A stretch of DNA of 64,000 nt from CAMAVH01 sp046297835 (GTDB lineage: Bacteria; Pseudomonadota; Alphaproteobacteria; SMXQ01). The position numbers and the translations under genes are program-made. Of this stretch, positions 52,929 through 60,808 are shown one piece after another; within the stretch, counting starts at the first letter, position 1, and every line of letters begins with the position of its first letter. Where the stretch lies: positions 1-64,000 of the forward strand of contig JBKBHI010000001.1 of the NCBI GenBank assembly GCA_046297835.1, in the 5' to 3' direction. Below the pieces are notes generated by a model that did no database searches, was not told the origin of the DNA, and saw only the letters and a program-made list of their open reading frames with translations.

Positions 52929-55178
52929 ATGACCGAACAGAGCAAGCAGGCGCAGGACAAGCGCGTGATGGAATCGAAAGCGGCCTCGAAAGCGCTGTCG
53001 CGCCGCTCTTTCATCCAGGCGAGCGCGCTCGCCGGCGGCGGTCTCGTCATCGGCTTCAGCATGCCGGGCCGCGCCTTGGCCGCGACCATCGGGCCGAAGC
53101 CGCAATCGATCACCACCGCCAGCGGCACCGAGATCAATGCCTGGCTGGTGATCGACAAGGACAATATCGTCACCATGCGCATCCCGCACACGGAGATGGG
53201 CCAGGGCGGCATCACTTCGGTCGCCATGCTGATCGCCGAGGAACTGAACGTCGAATGGTCGAAGATCAAGACCGAGTTCGCCGACGCCAACCGCCATCTG
53301 CGCAACAACCGCGAATACAAGGTGATGAGCACGCACGGCTCGCAGCTCGTGCGCTTGCAGCATCCGCATCTGATGCAGGCCGGCGCGTCGGCGCGCGAGC
53401 GCCTGAAGCAGGCCGCGGCGACCGCCTGGGGCGTCCAGCGCGGCGAGGTCGAAGCCAAGCTCGGCATGTTGACCGCCGGCAACCGTAGCGCCACCTACGG
53501 CGAGTTCGCCGAGGCGGCGGCGCAGGTAAAGCTAGAGCAGGAGCCGGCGATCCAGCTCGATCCGGCGAAATGGTGGCTGCTCGGCAAGCCGACGCAGCGC
53601 GTCGACATTCCGCTGAAGGTCAACGGCAGCGCGCAATACGCCATGGACACGCGCATCCCCGGCATGGTCTACGCCGCGGTGAAGGCGAGCCCGGTGCCGT
53701 GGGGCACGTTGAAGAGCTACGACGAAAGCGCGATCAAGGGGCGGCCCGGCTTCGTCGCCGTGGTGCCGCTGAAATCGGTGCCCGGCAAGCGCGGCCAGCC
53801 CGACCTGCAGGACGCGGTCGCCGTCGTGTTCGACAGCTGGTATCGCGCCAAGACGGCGCTCGAGCTGATGCCGGTCGAATGGGACTTCGGCGCGGCCGCG
53901 AAGGACAGCACGGCGCTCTATTATCAAGAGGGCCGCAAGCTGCTCGAACAGCCCGGGCAGCTGACCGGCAAGGGCGATCCCCGCGCGGCCGAGATCATCG
54001 CCGCCTCCGACAAGGTCGTGACGGCGAGTTACGAGCGTCCGTTCGAGACGCACGCCCGCATGGAGCCGATCAACGCCACCGTCCACGTGCAGGCCGACCG
54101 GGTCGATGTCTGGTCGCCGACGCAGGACCAGTCGGCGGCGATCACGCTGGTCGCCGACCAGCTCAAGCGCGATCCGAAAGACGTCTACGCCCACACGATC
54201 TTCCTCGGCGGCGGCTTCGGCGGCAACGGCGGCGGCGGCACGGCCGTCACGCGCCAGGCTGCGGAAATCTCCAAGCAGCTCGGCAAGCCGGTCAAGGTGA
54301 TGTGGAGCCGCGAGGAGGACTTGGCGCAGGACAAGCAGCGTCCGCTGGCGCTGGCCAAGCTCACCGCTTCGATCGGCGCGGACGGCCTGCCGACCGCGCT
54401 GACGACGCGCGGCGTCTGGTTCGTGCCCGAGGGCATCAACAACTACGGCAGCGCCACGGCGGACTACGGCATCGCCAACATGAAGTACAAGTTTCCGGTC
54501 CGCCATCACGACCGGCACAACGCCAAGACGCACATTCCTGGCTCGACGCACCGCGCGCCGGGCGCGAACCAGATGGGCTTCATGTCGGAATGCTTCATCG
54601 ACGAGATCGCCATCGCCGGCGGCTGGGATCCGCTCGAATGGCGTCTCAAGATGACTGAAGGGCTCGACGATTATCAGCTCGTGCTCACCACGCTCAAGGA
54701 CAAGGCGGGCTTCCGCGCCGATCTGCCCAAGGGCCAAGGCATGGGCATCGGCGTCGTCGAATCGCACGGCACCATCGCCGCCGCGTGCGCCACGGTGCAT
54801 GTCAGCCGCCGCGGTCGCCTCACGATCGAGAAGATTCTCGTGGTGCTCGACGCCGGCCATGTCATTAACCCGCTGCCGGCGGCGGAACAATGCGAAGGCT
54901 CGGTGTGCTGGGAATTGTCGCACGCCTGGATGGGCGGCCTCGATCTCGAAGGCGGCCGCTTCGTCAACACCAACTTCGACAGCTACAACCTGCTGCGTAT
55001 CGATCAGATGCCGGAGGTCGAGACGGTCTTCGCCTCGTCGGGCGGCAAGAAGTGGGGCGGTCTCGGCGAGCCGGCCGGCCCGCCGACGCCGCCGGCCGTC
55101 GCCAACGCGATCTTCTACGCGACCGGCAAACGCATCCGCTCGACGCCGTTCCGCCAGCACGACCTAAGCTGGACGTAA
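52929..55178 (+). CDS. iorB: Tat-exported molybdenum hydroxylase large subunit (IorB-like)
   Basis: This 749-residue protein has a Tat signal SRRSFIQASALAGGGLVIG (24-42) and the molybdopterin-binding domains of the aldehyde/isoquinoline oxidoreductase group: ETHARMEPINATVHV, WSPTQDQSA, GGGFGGNGGGGT, RAPGANQMGFMSECFIDE and the C-terminal GGLGEPAGPPTPPAVANAI with the likely catalytic Glu. Substrate may be an aldehyde or N-heterocycle. With the small subunit and the triheme cytochrome it forms a periplasmic dehydrogenase system. The frame is open upstream, but that part overlaps iorA. Confidence 0.92.
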   Translation: MTEQSKQAQDKRVMESKAASKALSRRSFIQASALAGGGLVIGFSMPGRALAATIGPKPQSITTASGTEINAWLVIDKDNIVTMRIPHTEMGQGGITSVAMLIAEELNVEWSKIKTEFADANRHLRNNREYKVMSTHGSQLVRLQHPHLMQAGASARERLKQAAATAWGVQRGEVEAKLGMLTAGNRSATYGEFAEAAAQVKLEQEPAIQLDPAKWWLLGKPTQRVDIPLKVNGSAQYAMDTRIPGMVYAAVKASPVPWGTLKSYDESAIKGRPGFVAVVPLKSVPGKRGQPDLQDAVAVVFDSWYRAKTALELMPVEWDFGAAAKDSTALYYQEGRKLLEQPGQLTGKGDPRAAEIIAASDKVVTASYERPFETHARMEPINATVHVQADRVDVWSPTQDQSAAITLVADQLKRDPKDVYAHTIFLGGGFGGNGGGGTAVTRQAAEISKQLGKPVKVMWSREEDLAQDKQRPLALAKLTASIGADGLPTALTTRGVWFVPEGINNYGSATADYGIANMKYKFPVRHHDRHNAKTHIPGSTHRAPGANQMGFMSECFIDEIAIAGGWDPLEWRLKMTEGLDDYQLVLTTLKDKAGFRADLPKGQGMGIGVVESHGTIAAACATVHVSRRGRLTIEKILVVLDAGHVINPLPAAEQCEGSVCWELSHAWMGGLDLEGGRFVNTNFDSYNLLRIDQMPEVETVFASSGGKKWGGLGEPAGPPTPPAVANAIFYATGKRIRSTPFRQHDLSWT

Positions 55179-55197
55179 CGGGCGAGGGATCGAATCG

Positions 55198-55229
55198 AAA
55201 AGGCCAGCCCTGCGGGGCTGGCCTTTTTT
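55198..55229. terminator. Terminator between iorB and the convergent DUF5666-like gene
   Basis: AAAAGGCCAGCCC and GGGCTGGCCTTTT form a perfect stem with a short loop, followed by Ts on the plus strand and preceded by As, so it can act both ways. Confidence 0.88.
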
Positions 55230-55250
55230 GTTGCCGGCGAGCGGCGCAGA

Positions 55251-55856
55251 TCACCGCGTCGGATAGCGCTTGTCGTCGCTGACGGTGACGGCGCGCGCCG
55301 TGAGCTTGCCGTCCTTGCTGGCGACGTTGGAGATGGACACGGCCGCGCCGGGCTTGAGCATGTCCTTGCCGCCCTCCTGGATGCGGACGACCACGGCGTC
55401 GGGCGGCACCGCGATGTCGTAATTCTGGCCGCCGGTGGTCAGCGTCAGCTTGCCCGCCGACTGTCCGGCGACGACCAGCGTGGCCGGCGCGTTGGTCATG
55501 GTGGCGTTTTGATCCGCGCCCCAGGCGCCGTGCCGCTCGCTGGCGCGGGTGTTGGGCGGAAAGACCACGACCTGCACGGCCTTCATGCCGCCCGCGCCGT
55601 CCGGCAGAGCGCCGACGCCGACGAAGGTGCCGGGCTTGATGTCGGCGAGCTGGATGGAGACGGCGTGGGCGACGGTGTAGCCGCTTTCCAGCGCGACCTC
55701 GGCGTTCTTGCCGTCGTCGGTCTTCACGGTCAGCGTGTCGCCCGAGACATTCGCGATCTCGCCGCGAACGCGACCGGCGTCTTGCGCGGCCGCCGGGAGG
55801 GCCGCGATGGCGAGAAACGCGGTGAACGTCAGCGATAGAACGCGCGAGTGGATCAT
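55251..55856 (-). CDS. Secreted protein of unknown function (DUF5666-like)
   Basis: This 201-residue protein has a signal peptide (VLSLTFTAFLAIAALPAAAQ) and repeated small beta units: GRVRGEIANVSGDTLTVKTDDGKNAEVAL, then GTFVGVGALPDGAGGMKAVQVVVF, and later GAAVSISNVASKDGKLTARAVTV. This OB-like pattern is typical of DUF5666 proteins, whose function is unknown. It may be a periplasmic metal or ligand binder. It is transcribed towards the iorB terminator and has no evident operon partner. Confidence 0.75.
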   Translation of the reverse strand: MIHSRVLSLTFTAFLAIAALPAAAQDAGRVRGEIANVSGDTLTVKTDDGKNAEVALESGYTVAHAVSIQLADIKPGTFVGVGALPDGAGGMKAVQVVVFPPNTRASERHGAWGADQNATMTNAPATLVVAGQSAGKLTLTTGGQNYDIAVPPDAVVVRIQEGGKDMLKPGAAVSISNVASKDGKLTARAVTVSDDKRYPTR

Positions 55857-55948
55857 GATCGCCTCTCCTGCGAAACGGCGGATCGCCGCAGGAGACAGGA
55901 TAGCGCGCGGCGGGCGGCGCGGCGCTCAATAAGCCGCGAGAACGTTTG

Positions 55949-56260
55949 TCACGCGAAGAGCAGAAAGCTGCGCGGAATGCCGGAGGGCGCGCCGGGCGCG
56001 CTTTTCTTTTCGCGGCGGCGCAAGGCGAGGAAGGCGGCGGCCAAAATCGCTTTTTCGTCGTCGACCGCCAGATGCTCGCGCTTGGCGATCATGTCGGCGA
56101 TCTGATCCGCCTGTTCGAGCAGTTCGATCAGAGGGATGTCGTCGATGCTAGGCGTTTGGGGCTGCGGCGCGTCGGGCGCGCCGGCATCGGACACTCTCCG
56201 GCCGAGGCGATGAAAGAGCAAAACCTTCTCGACGAACGGGTGCATCCCTCCCCCCAGCAT
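55949..56260 (-). CDS. Small hypothetical protein
   Basis: This 103-residue frame (ATG 56260; open to TTG 56308) is unrecognised. The middle (SIDDIPLIELLEQADQIADMIAKREHLAVDDEKAILAAAFLALRRRE) looks like a genuine amphipathic helical protein of balanced composition, unlike the Arg/His-rich shadow frames around it. The N-terminus is hydrophobic (MLGGGMHPFVEKVLLFHRLG). It stands alone between the DUF5666-like gene and the fumarylacetoacetase-fold gene. Confidence 0.5.
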   Translation of the reverse strand: MLGGGMHPFVEKVLLFHRLGRRVSDAGAPDAPQPQTPSIDDIPLIELLEQADQIADMIAKREHLAVDDEKAILAAAFLALRRREKKSAPGAPSGIPRSFLLFA

Positions 56261-56419
56261 TACGAAAATTCTTTCCGCAATGATGGGGCTCTGGACATCC
56301 CTAAGCAATAGGTTTCGCCTATCTACATATCGGAGCGGTTGATTAGGCTAGATGTTTCGGCGCTTACGTGCGCGCAAAAGAAAGGGCCGCGCGGGATCGC
56401 GCGACCCTCAACGCGCGAT

Positions 56420-57103
56420 TTAAACGATCGTCACATTCAGATCGGTCAATCCGTCGATATGGCCGTGCAACTTGTCGCCCTTGACCACCGGCGCGACGCC
56501 TTCCGGCGTGCCCATGAAGATGACGTCGCCGGCGCCGAGCGGGATCGAGTCGGAGAGATAGGCGATGGTGTCGGCGACGTTCCAGATCATGTCGGACAGA
56601 TCGCCGGTCTGCTTGACCGTGCCATTCACCTTCACCCAGATCGCGCCCTTGGTCGGATCCTTGAATTGGCTGGCGGGAGTGATTTCGGCGCAGGGGCCGG
56701 AATGTTCGAAGCTCTTGCCCATCTCCCACGGGCGCTGCAGCTTTTTCGCCGCGTTCTGCAGGTCGCGCCGCGTCATGTCGAGACCGACCGCGTAGCCGAA
56801 CACGCAATCGAGCGCCTTGGCGGCGGGGATGTTCGCGCCGCCCGATTTCAGCGCGACGACCAGTTCGATCTCGTGCTGGTAGTCGGCGGTCTGCGGCGGA
56901 TAGGGGATGGCGAAGCCGTTCGGCACGATGGCGTCGGTCGGCTTCATGAAGAAGAACGGCGGCTCGCGGTTCGGGTCGTGGCCCATCTCGCGGGCGTGGG
57001 CGGCATAGTTGCGCCCGACGCAATAGACGCGCCGCACGGGAAATTCGCCGCCGCCGAGAACGGGAATGGTGGTGGTTTTCGGCGCGGGGAAGACGAGGCT
57101 CAT
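56420..57103 (-). CDS. Fumarylacetoacetate hydrolase-fold protein
   Basis: This 227-residue protein has the FAH fold used by fumarylpyruvate hydrolases, 2-oxo-hepta-ene-dioate isomerases and oxaloacetate decarboxylases. It begins with RVYCVGRNYAAHAREMGHDP and shows PPFFFMKPTDA, HEIELVVAL with metal-binding Glu residues, and GTPEGVAPVVKGDKL. Length fits the short fumarylpyruvate hydrolase-like group. It is divergent from a LysR gene and near an aldolase, which supports a role in aromatic or dicarboxylic acid catabolism. Confidence 0.88.
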   Translation of the reverse strand: MSLVFPAPKTTTIPVLGGGEFPVRRVYCVGRNYAAHAREMGHDPNREPPFFFMKPTDAIVPNGFAIPYPPQTADYQHEIELVVALKSGGANIPAAKALDCVFGYAVGLDMTRRDLQNAAKKLQRPWEMGKSFEHSGPCAEITPASQFKDPTKGAIWVKVNGTVKQTGDLSDMIWNVADTIAYLSDSIPLGAGDVIFMGTPEGVAPVVKGDKLHGHIDGLTDLNVTIV

Positions 57104-57273
57104 GGCTGACTCCGCTGGTTTGGCTTGATCATCGGGACAATCGCACAGGCCGCGTGCGGTCGCGGCGGCTTTGCGGCAGTTGTCGGAATATCCTTTATTC
57201 TCAATGATGGATTGCTGTCTTATCTGCGTCTAATATGATTTCAGGCGCGTCTTATTGAGGTGGGCATATAAGC
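57104..57273. promoter_or_regulatory. Divergent regulatory region of FAH-like and LysR genes
   Basis: This gap is AT-rich and contains CTCAAT (57200-57205) and ATTGAG (57254-57259) as an inverted pair, and the half-repeats GCGTCTAAT and GCGTCTTAT. LysR regulators usually bind such sites in their own upstream region. No gene is seen. Confidence 0.4.
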
Positions 57274-58194
57274 GTGGACCTTCGCCAATTCCGCTATTTC
57301 GTCGCCGTCGCCGAGGAGCTGCATTTCAGCCGCGCGGCCGAACGGCTGCATATCGGCCAGCCGCCGCTCAGCCTGCAAATCCAGGCGATCGAGCAGGAGC
57401 TCGGCGTCATGCTGCTCAAGCGCAGCCGGCGGCGCGTCGAGCTGACCGAAGCGGGCCGCGTCTTTCTCGTCGAAGCGCGCGCTGCGCTCGCCCAGGCGGC
57501 GCACGCCATCGAAACCGCCAAACGCGCCGCCAGCGGCCATGTCGGCAAGCTCAGCATCCATTTCACCACTTCGGCGCCGCTCACCAGCGTCTTCACGCGC
57601 GCGGTGCGCGCCTATCACACGGCCTTCCCCGACGTGCAGCTGGAGATGGGCATCGCCACCTCGCAGCACACCCTCGACATGCTGGCGCTCGGCAAGCTCG
57701 ACGTCGGGCTGATCCGCCCCGCCGCGCAGGCGGTGATGCCGGCCGGCCTCACGGCGCTGCCGATCTATCGCGAGCGGCTGATGCTGGTGCTGCCGGCGGG
57801 CCATCAGCTCGCCGATCTCAAGGTGCCGGTGCCGATCGAGGCGCTCGCCGACCAGCGGTTCGTGCTGCGCCGGCGCGGTACCGGCGCGGGCTTCTACGAG
57901 CAGGTGTTCCAGATCTGCGCCCAGGCCGGCTTCGCGCCCAACGTGGTGCAGGACGCCGCCGAGACGACGACGACGCTGGGCCTGGTCGCCGCCGGCCTCG
58001 GCGTCTCGATCATGCCGGCCTCGGTCGCGTCGATCCAGCTGGAGAACGTGGTGTGGCGCGAACTGGCGGTGGGCGACGCGGCCATCACCTCCTTGCTGCT
58101 GGTCTACAACGAGACGAGCGACAACGCCCAGCAGCGGGACCACTTCATCCGCGTCGTGCGCGAAGTCGCCGCGCAGGTCGAGAAAAGCCGCTAG
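57274..58194 (+). CDS. LysR-family transcription regulator
   Basis: This 306-residue regulator has an N-terminal winged helix (MDLRQFRYFVAVAEELHFSRAAERLHIGQPPLSLQIQAIEQELG) and a periplasmic-binding-protein-like effector domain. The start is GTG 57274. It closely fits the BenM/CatM group, regulators of aromatic acid breakdown that respond to muconate-like acids. It is divergent from the FAH-like gene and upstream of the aldolase/PrpD/MFS genes, so it probably controls both. Confidence 0.93.
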   Translation: MDLRQFRYFVAVAEELHFSRAAERLHIGQPPLSLQIQAIEQELGVMLLKRSRRRVELTEAGRVFLVEARAALAQAAHAIETAKRAASGHVGKLSIHFTTSAPLTSVFTRAVRAYHTAFPDVQLEMGIATSQHTLDMLALGKLDVGLIRPAAQAVMPAGLTALPIYRERLMLVLPAGHQLADLKVPVPIEALADQRFVLRRRGTGAGFYEQVFQICAQAGFAPNVVQDAAETTTTLGLVAAGLGVSIMPASVASIQLENVVWRELAVGDAAITSLLLVYNETSDNAQQRDHFIRVVREVAAQVEKSR

Positions 58195-58292
58195 CGTTCC
58201 GCATTCGGGCCGCCGCGCTACGACTGAATCGGTAGCGTTCGCCGCCTCCGATGCGCGCGCCATTGCAAAAACCCATATTTTCCGGCGCTTTT

Positions 58293-58332
58293 CGCGATAT
58301 CGCGCGCTCTTATTCGCACCCACGAATAAAAG
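58293..58332. promoter_or_regulatory. LysR-type operator palindromes before the aldolase operon
   Basis: CGCGATATCGCG (58293-58304) is a perfect palindrome. Next to it CTCTTATTCG (58307-58316) and CGAATAAAAG (58323-58332) form an inverted repeat with nine of ten matches, containing ATTCG-N6-CGAAT, a T-N11-A LysR box. It lies 109 bases before ATG 58441 in a gene-free gap (58195-58440). Confidence 0.55.
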
Positions 58333-58440
58333 CCGCGACAAAGCAAATTGGACGCTCCCGGCCGCGGCTCGCATCCTGACGGCACAGGCGCGCGGGTTTT
58401 GACCGCATCGCCGCTCCCCCTCAGGCTCAACGGGTGCGAC

Positions 58441-59238
58441 ATGGCTCTTGCCGCGACATTGCGAAAGAAATGGGACGCCGGCGGAGTCGCGCTCGGCGGT
58501 TGGGCGACGATCCCCTCGGGCTTCGCCGCCGAACTGATGTGCGTCGACGGCATCGACTATGTCTGCATCGATCAGCAGCACGGCCTCGTCGATTACATCA
58601 ACATGCTCGACATGCTCCGCGCCATCGAAGGCCGCGGCGTCGTGCCGATCACGCGCGTGCCCGCCAACGAGCCGTGGATGATCGGCAAGGCGCTCGACGC
58701 CGGTGTGCAGGGCGTCGTCGTGCCGATGGTCAGCACGCGCGAGGAGGCCGAGCGCGCCGTTGCGGGCTGCCGCTATTTCCCCAAGGGTGTGCGCTCTTTC
58801 GGACCGGCGCGCGCCTCCATGGTGATGAGCAGCCGCGACGTGAAGGTCGTGGGCGACAGCGTGCTGTGCTTCGTCATGGTCGAGACGCGCCTCGGCGTCG
58901 AAAACGTCGAGGCGATCGCCGCGACCCCCGGACTCGACGGCATCTATATCGGCCCGGCCGATCTCGCGCTCGGCCTCGGCCTGCCGCCGGAGCTCGACAA
59001 GACCGAGCCGGAGCATGTTGCCGCCGTCGATAAGATTTTGAAGGCTTGCCAGAAGCACAACGTCATTCCGGGCATTCAGTGCGGTTCGGGCAAGGCCGCC
59101 GCGAAGGCCGTCGAGAAGGGCTTCCGGCTCGTCACCTTCACCAAGGATTCCGCCGTGCTTCCGTCATTCATCGACAAGGAATTGGTTGCCGCTCGCGGCG
59201 ATGCGGGCGCGACCGTCAAGGAAAGGGGTTACACCTGA
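58441..59238 (+). CDS. HpcH/HpaI-family aldolase
   Basis: This 265-residue class II pyruvate aldolase has the catalytic His in CIDQQHGLVDY (H47), the metal ligands in VMVETRLGVENV and GIYIGPADLALGLG. The family cleaves 4-hydroxy-2-oxo acids to pyruvate or oxaloacetate plus an aldehyde. ATG 58441 gives the usual start; the frame is open further upstream. The stop overlaps the next ATG by one base (TGATG). The substrate is not known. Confidence 0.92.
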   Translation: MALAATLRKKWDAGGVALGGWATIPSGFAAELMCVDGIDYVCIDQQHGLVDYINMLDMLRAIEGRGVVPITRVPANEPWMIGKALDAGVQGVVVPMVSTREEAERAVAGCRYFPKGVRSFGPARASMVMSSRDVKVVGDSVLCFVMVETRLGVENVEAIAATPGLDGIYIGPADLALGLGLPPELDKTEPEHVAAVDKILKACQKHNVIPGIQCGSGKAAAKAVEKGFRLVTFTKDSAVLPSFIDKELVAARGDAGATVKERGYT

Positions 59239-60722
59239 TGGGCAAGATCGACACCAGCGCCTTCCACGACGAGGCCGCGACGCTGATCGCGAAATACGCG
59301 GCCGAGGTCAACGCCAAGCTGGACGCGGACATTTCCCGCTCGGCCAAGCGCGCGCTGCTCGATTCGGTGGCGGTGTCGCTCGGCGCGCTCGCCCATCCGG
59401 CGTCGTTCCTGGCGCGCCGTTACGCCGGCCTGTTCCCGATGGAGGGTCCGCACGCCTGCGTCGTGTGGGGCAGCGTCAAGAAATCCTCGCCCGACATCGC
59501 CGCCCTGGCCAACGGCGTGTTGCTGCGCTGTTACGATTACAACGACTTTTTCGTCGGCGGCAAGAACAGCGGCCATCCCAGCGACATGATGTGCGGCCTG
59601 ATCGCCGCCGCCGAATATGCCGGCGCGTCGGGCGCTGAGCTGCTCTCGGCCATCGCCGTCGGCTATGAAGTGACCGCCGCCTGTTTCGACGCGCTGACCA
59701 CCTATCCCGGCGGTTGGGACTATACCAACCTCACCTCGATCGGCGCCTGCTGCGCCATCGCCCGGGTCATGAAGCTCGACGCGGCGCAGACCCAGGAAGC
59801 CCTGGCGATGACGGTGATCCCGCATTTCGCCAGCGACGAGATCGAATCGGGCGATCTCAACAAGCGCGGCGATCTGACGATGTGGAAGCGCTTCAACGGC
59901 TCGGACGCCGTGCGCAACGCGCTGCAAGCCTGCATGCTCGCTTCGGTCGGCGTCGAAGGCGCGGTGCGGCCCTTCACCGGAAAATACGGCTTCATCGCTA
60001 AGATGCAGATGAAGGACGATCCGATGCCGATCCTGCGTGAGCGCTTGCAGCTCGGGGTCAAGCCGACGCGCGTCGCCGAAACCTACATGAAGCGCTGGCC
60101 AATCGGATCGGTGGCGCAGAGCGCCATCCAGGCCGCCATCGAAGCGCGCGCGGCCATCGGCGGCGACATCTCGAAGATCAAGCAGGTGCGCATCTATGCC
60201 GAGGAGGGGGCTTACGACCATCTCGTGGCCATCCGCCTCGATCCCTACAACCCGATCTCGCGCGAGACGGCGGACCATTCGCTGCCCTATGCGGTCGCCA
60301 CGGCGATCATCGACGGGTTCGTGCGCACCGACAGCTTCGATCTCGAGCGCGTGCTCGATCCGGCCCGCGCCGCTTTCCTGCGCGACAAGGTCAAGGCGTT
60401 CCCGGCGCCCGAGCTTGGCACCATCAAGGGCGGCAAGCTTAAGCGCGCGCAGGACGGCTACTTATCGCGTGTCGAGATCGAATTGCACGATGGTTCTGTC
60501 GTGCATGGCGCGGCCAAGCCGTTCCCCGGCCATCCCAAGAACCCGTTCTCGGACGACGAGCTGCGCGCCAAGATCGTCGAGAACGCGGAGCCGATCATGG
60601 GCAAGGCGGCGGTCGAGAAACTGGTGAAATACCTGCTCGCCATTGAAACCGCCGCCAACGTCAAAGACCTGACGGCGCTTATGCAGTTTGAGTGCAAGGA
60701 CCAAGCCGTCGCGGCCGCGTGA
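59238..60722 (+). CDS. MmgE/PrpD-family protein
   Basis: This 494-residue protein matches the 2-methylcitrate dehydratase family, which also includes cis-aconitate decarboxylase and itaconate-related enzymes. Features are SRSAKRALLDSVAVSLGAL, NGVLLRCYDYNDFFVGGKNSGHPSD, GYEVTAACFDALTTYPGGWDYTN and DHSLPYAVATAIIDG. Without prpB/prpC nearby and with an HpcH aldolase beside it, the substrate is probably a tricarboxylic or hydroxy acid other than 2-methylcitrate (inference). It is coupled to the aldolase gene. Confidence 0.92.
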   Translation: MGKIDTSAFHDEAATLIAKYAAEVNAKLDADISRSAKRALLDSVAVSLGALAHPASFLARRYAGLFPMEGPHACVVWGSVKKSSPDIAALANGVLLRCYDYNDFFVGGKNSGHPSDMMCGLIAAAEYAGASGAELLSAIAVGYEVTAACFDALTTYPGGWDYTNLTSIGACCAIARVMKLDAAQTQEALAMTVIPHFASDEIESGDLNKRGDLTMWKRFNGSDAVRNALQACMLASVGVEGAVRPFTGKYGFIAKMQMKDDPMPILRERLQLGVKPTRVAETYMKRWPIGSVAQSAIQAAIEARAAIGGDISKIKQVRIYAEEGAYDHLVAIRLDPYNPISRETADHSLPYAVATAIIDGFVRTDSFDLERVLDPARAAFLRDKVKAFPAPELGTIKGGKLKRAQDGYLSRVEIELHDGSVVHGAAKPFPGHPKNPFSDDELRAKIVENAEPIMGKAAVEKLVKYLLAIETAANVKDLTALMQFECKDQAVAAA

Positions 60723-60808
60723 CCCCGCGCCGCATGACGGCTGAACCCAGTGAATTCTGAGGCGAGTAAACGCTTAAGGCCAATAAAGGCCGAAGGATTG
60801 CCGCGAGA

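Noticed and set aside
53532..55160. Minus-strand open frame of 542 residues opposite iorB
   Set aside because: The plus strand has a Tat signal and molybdopterin-binding motifs; the antisense frame has none.
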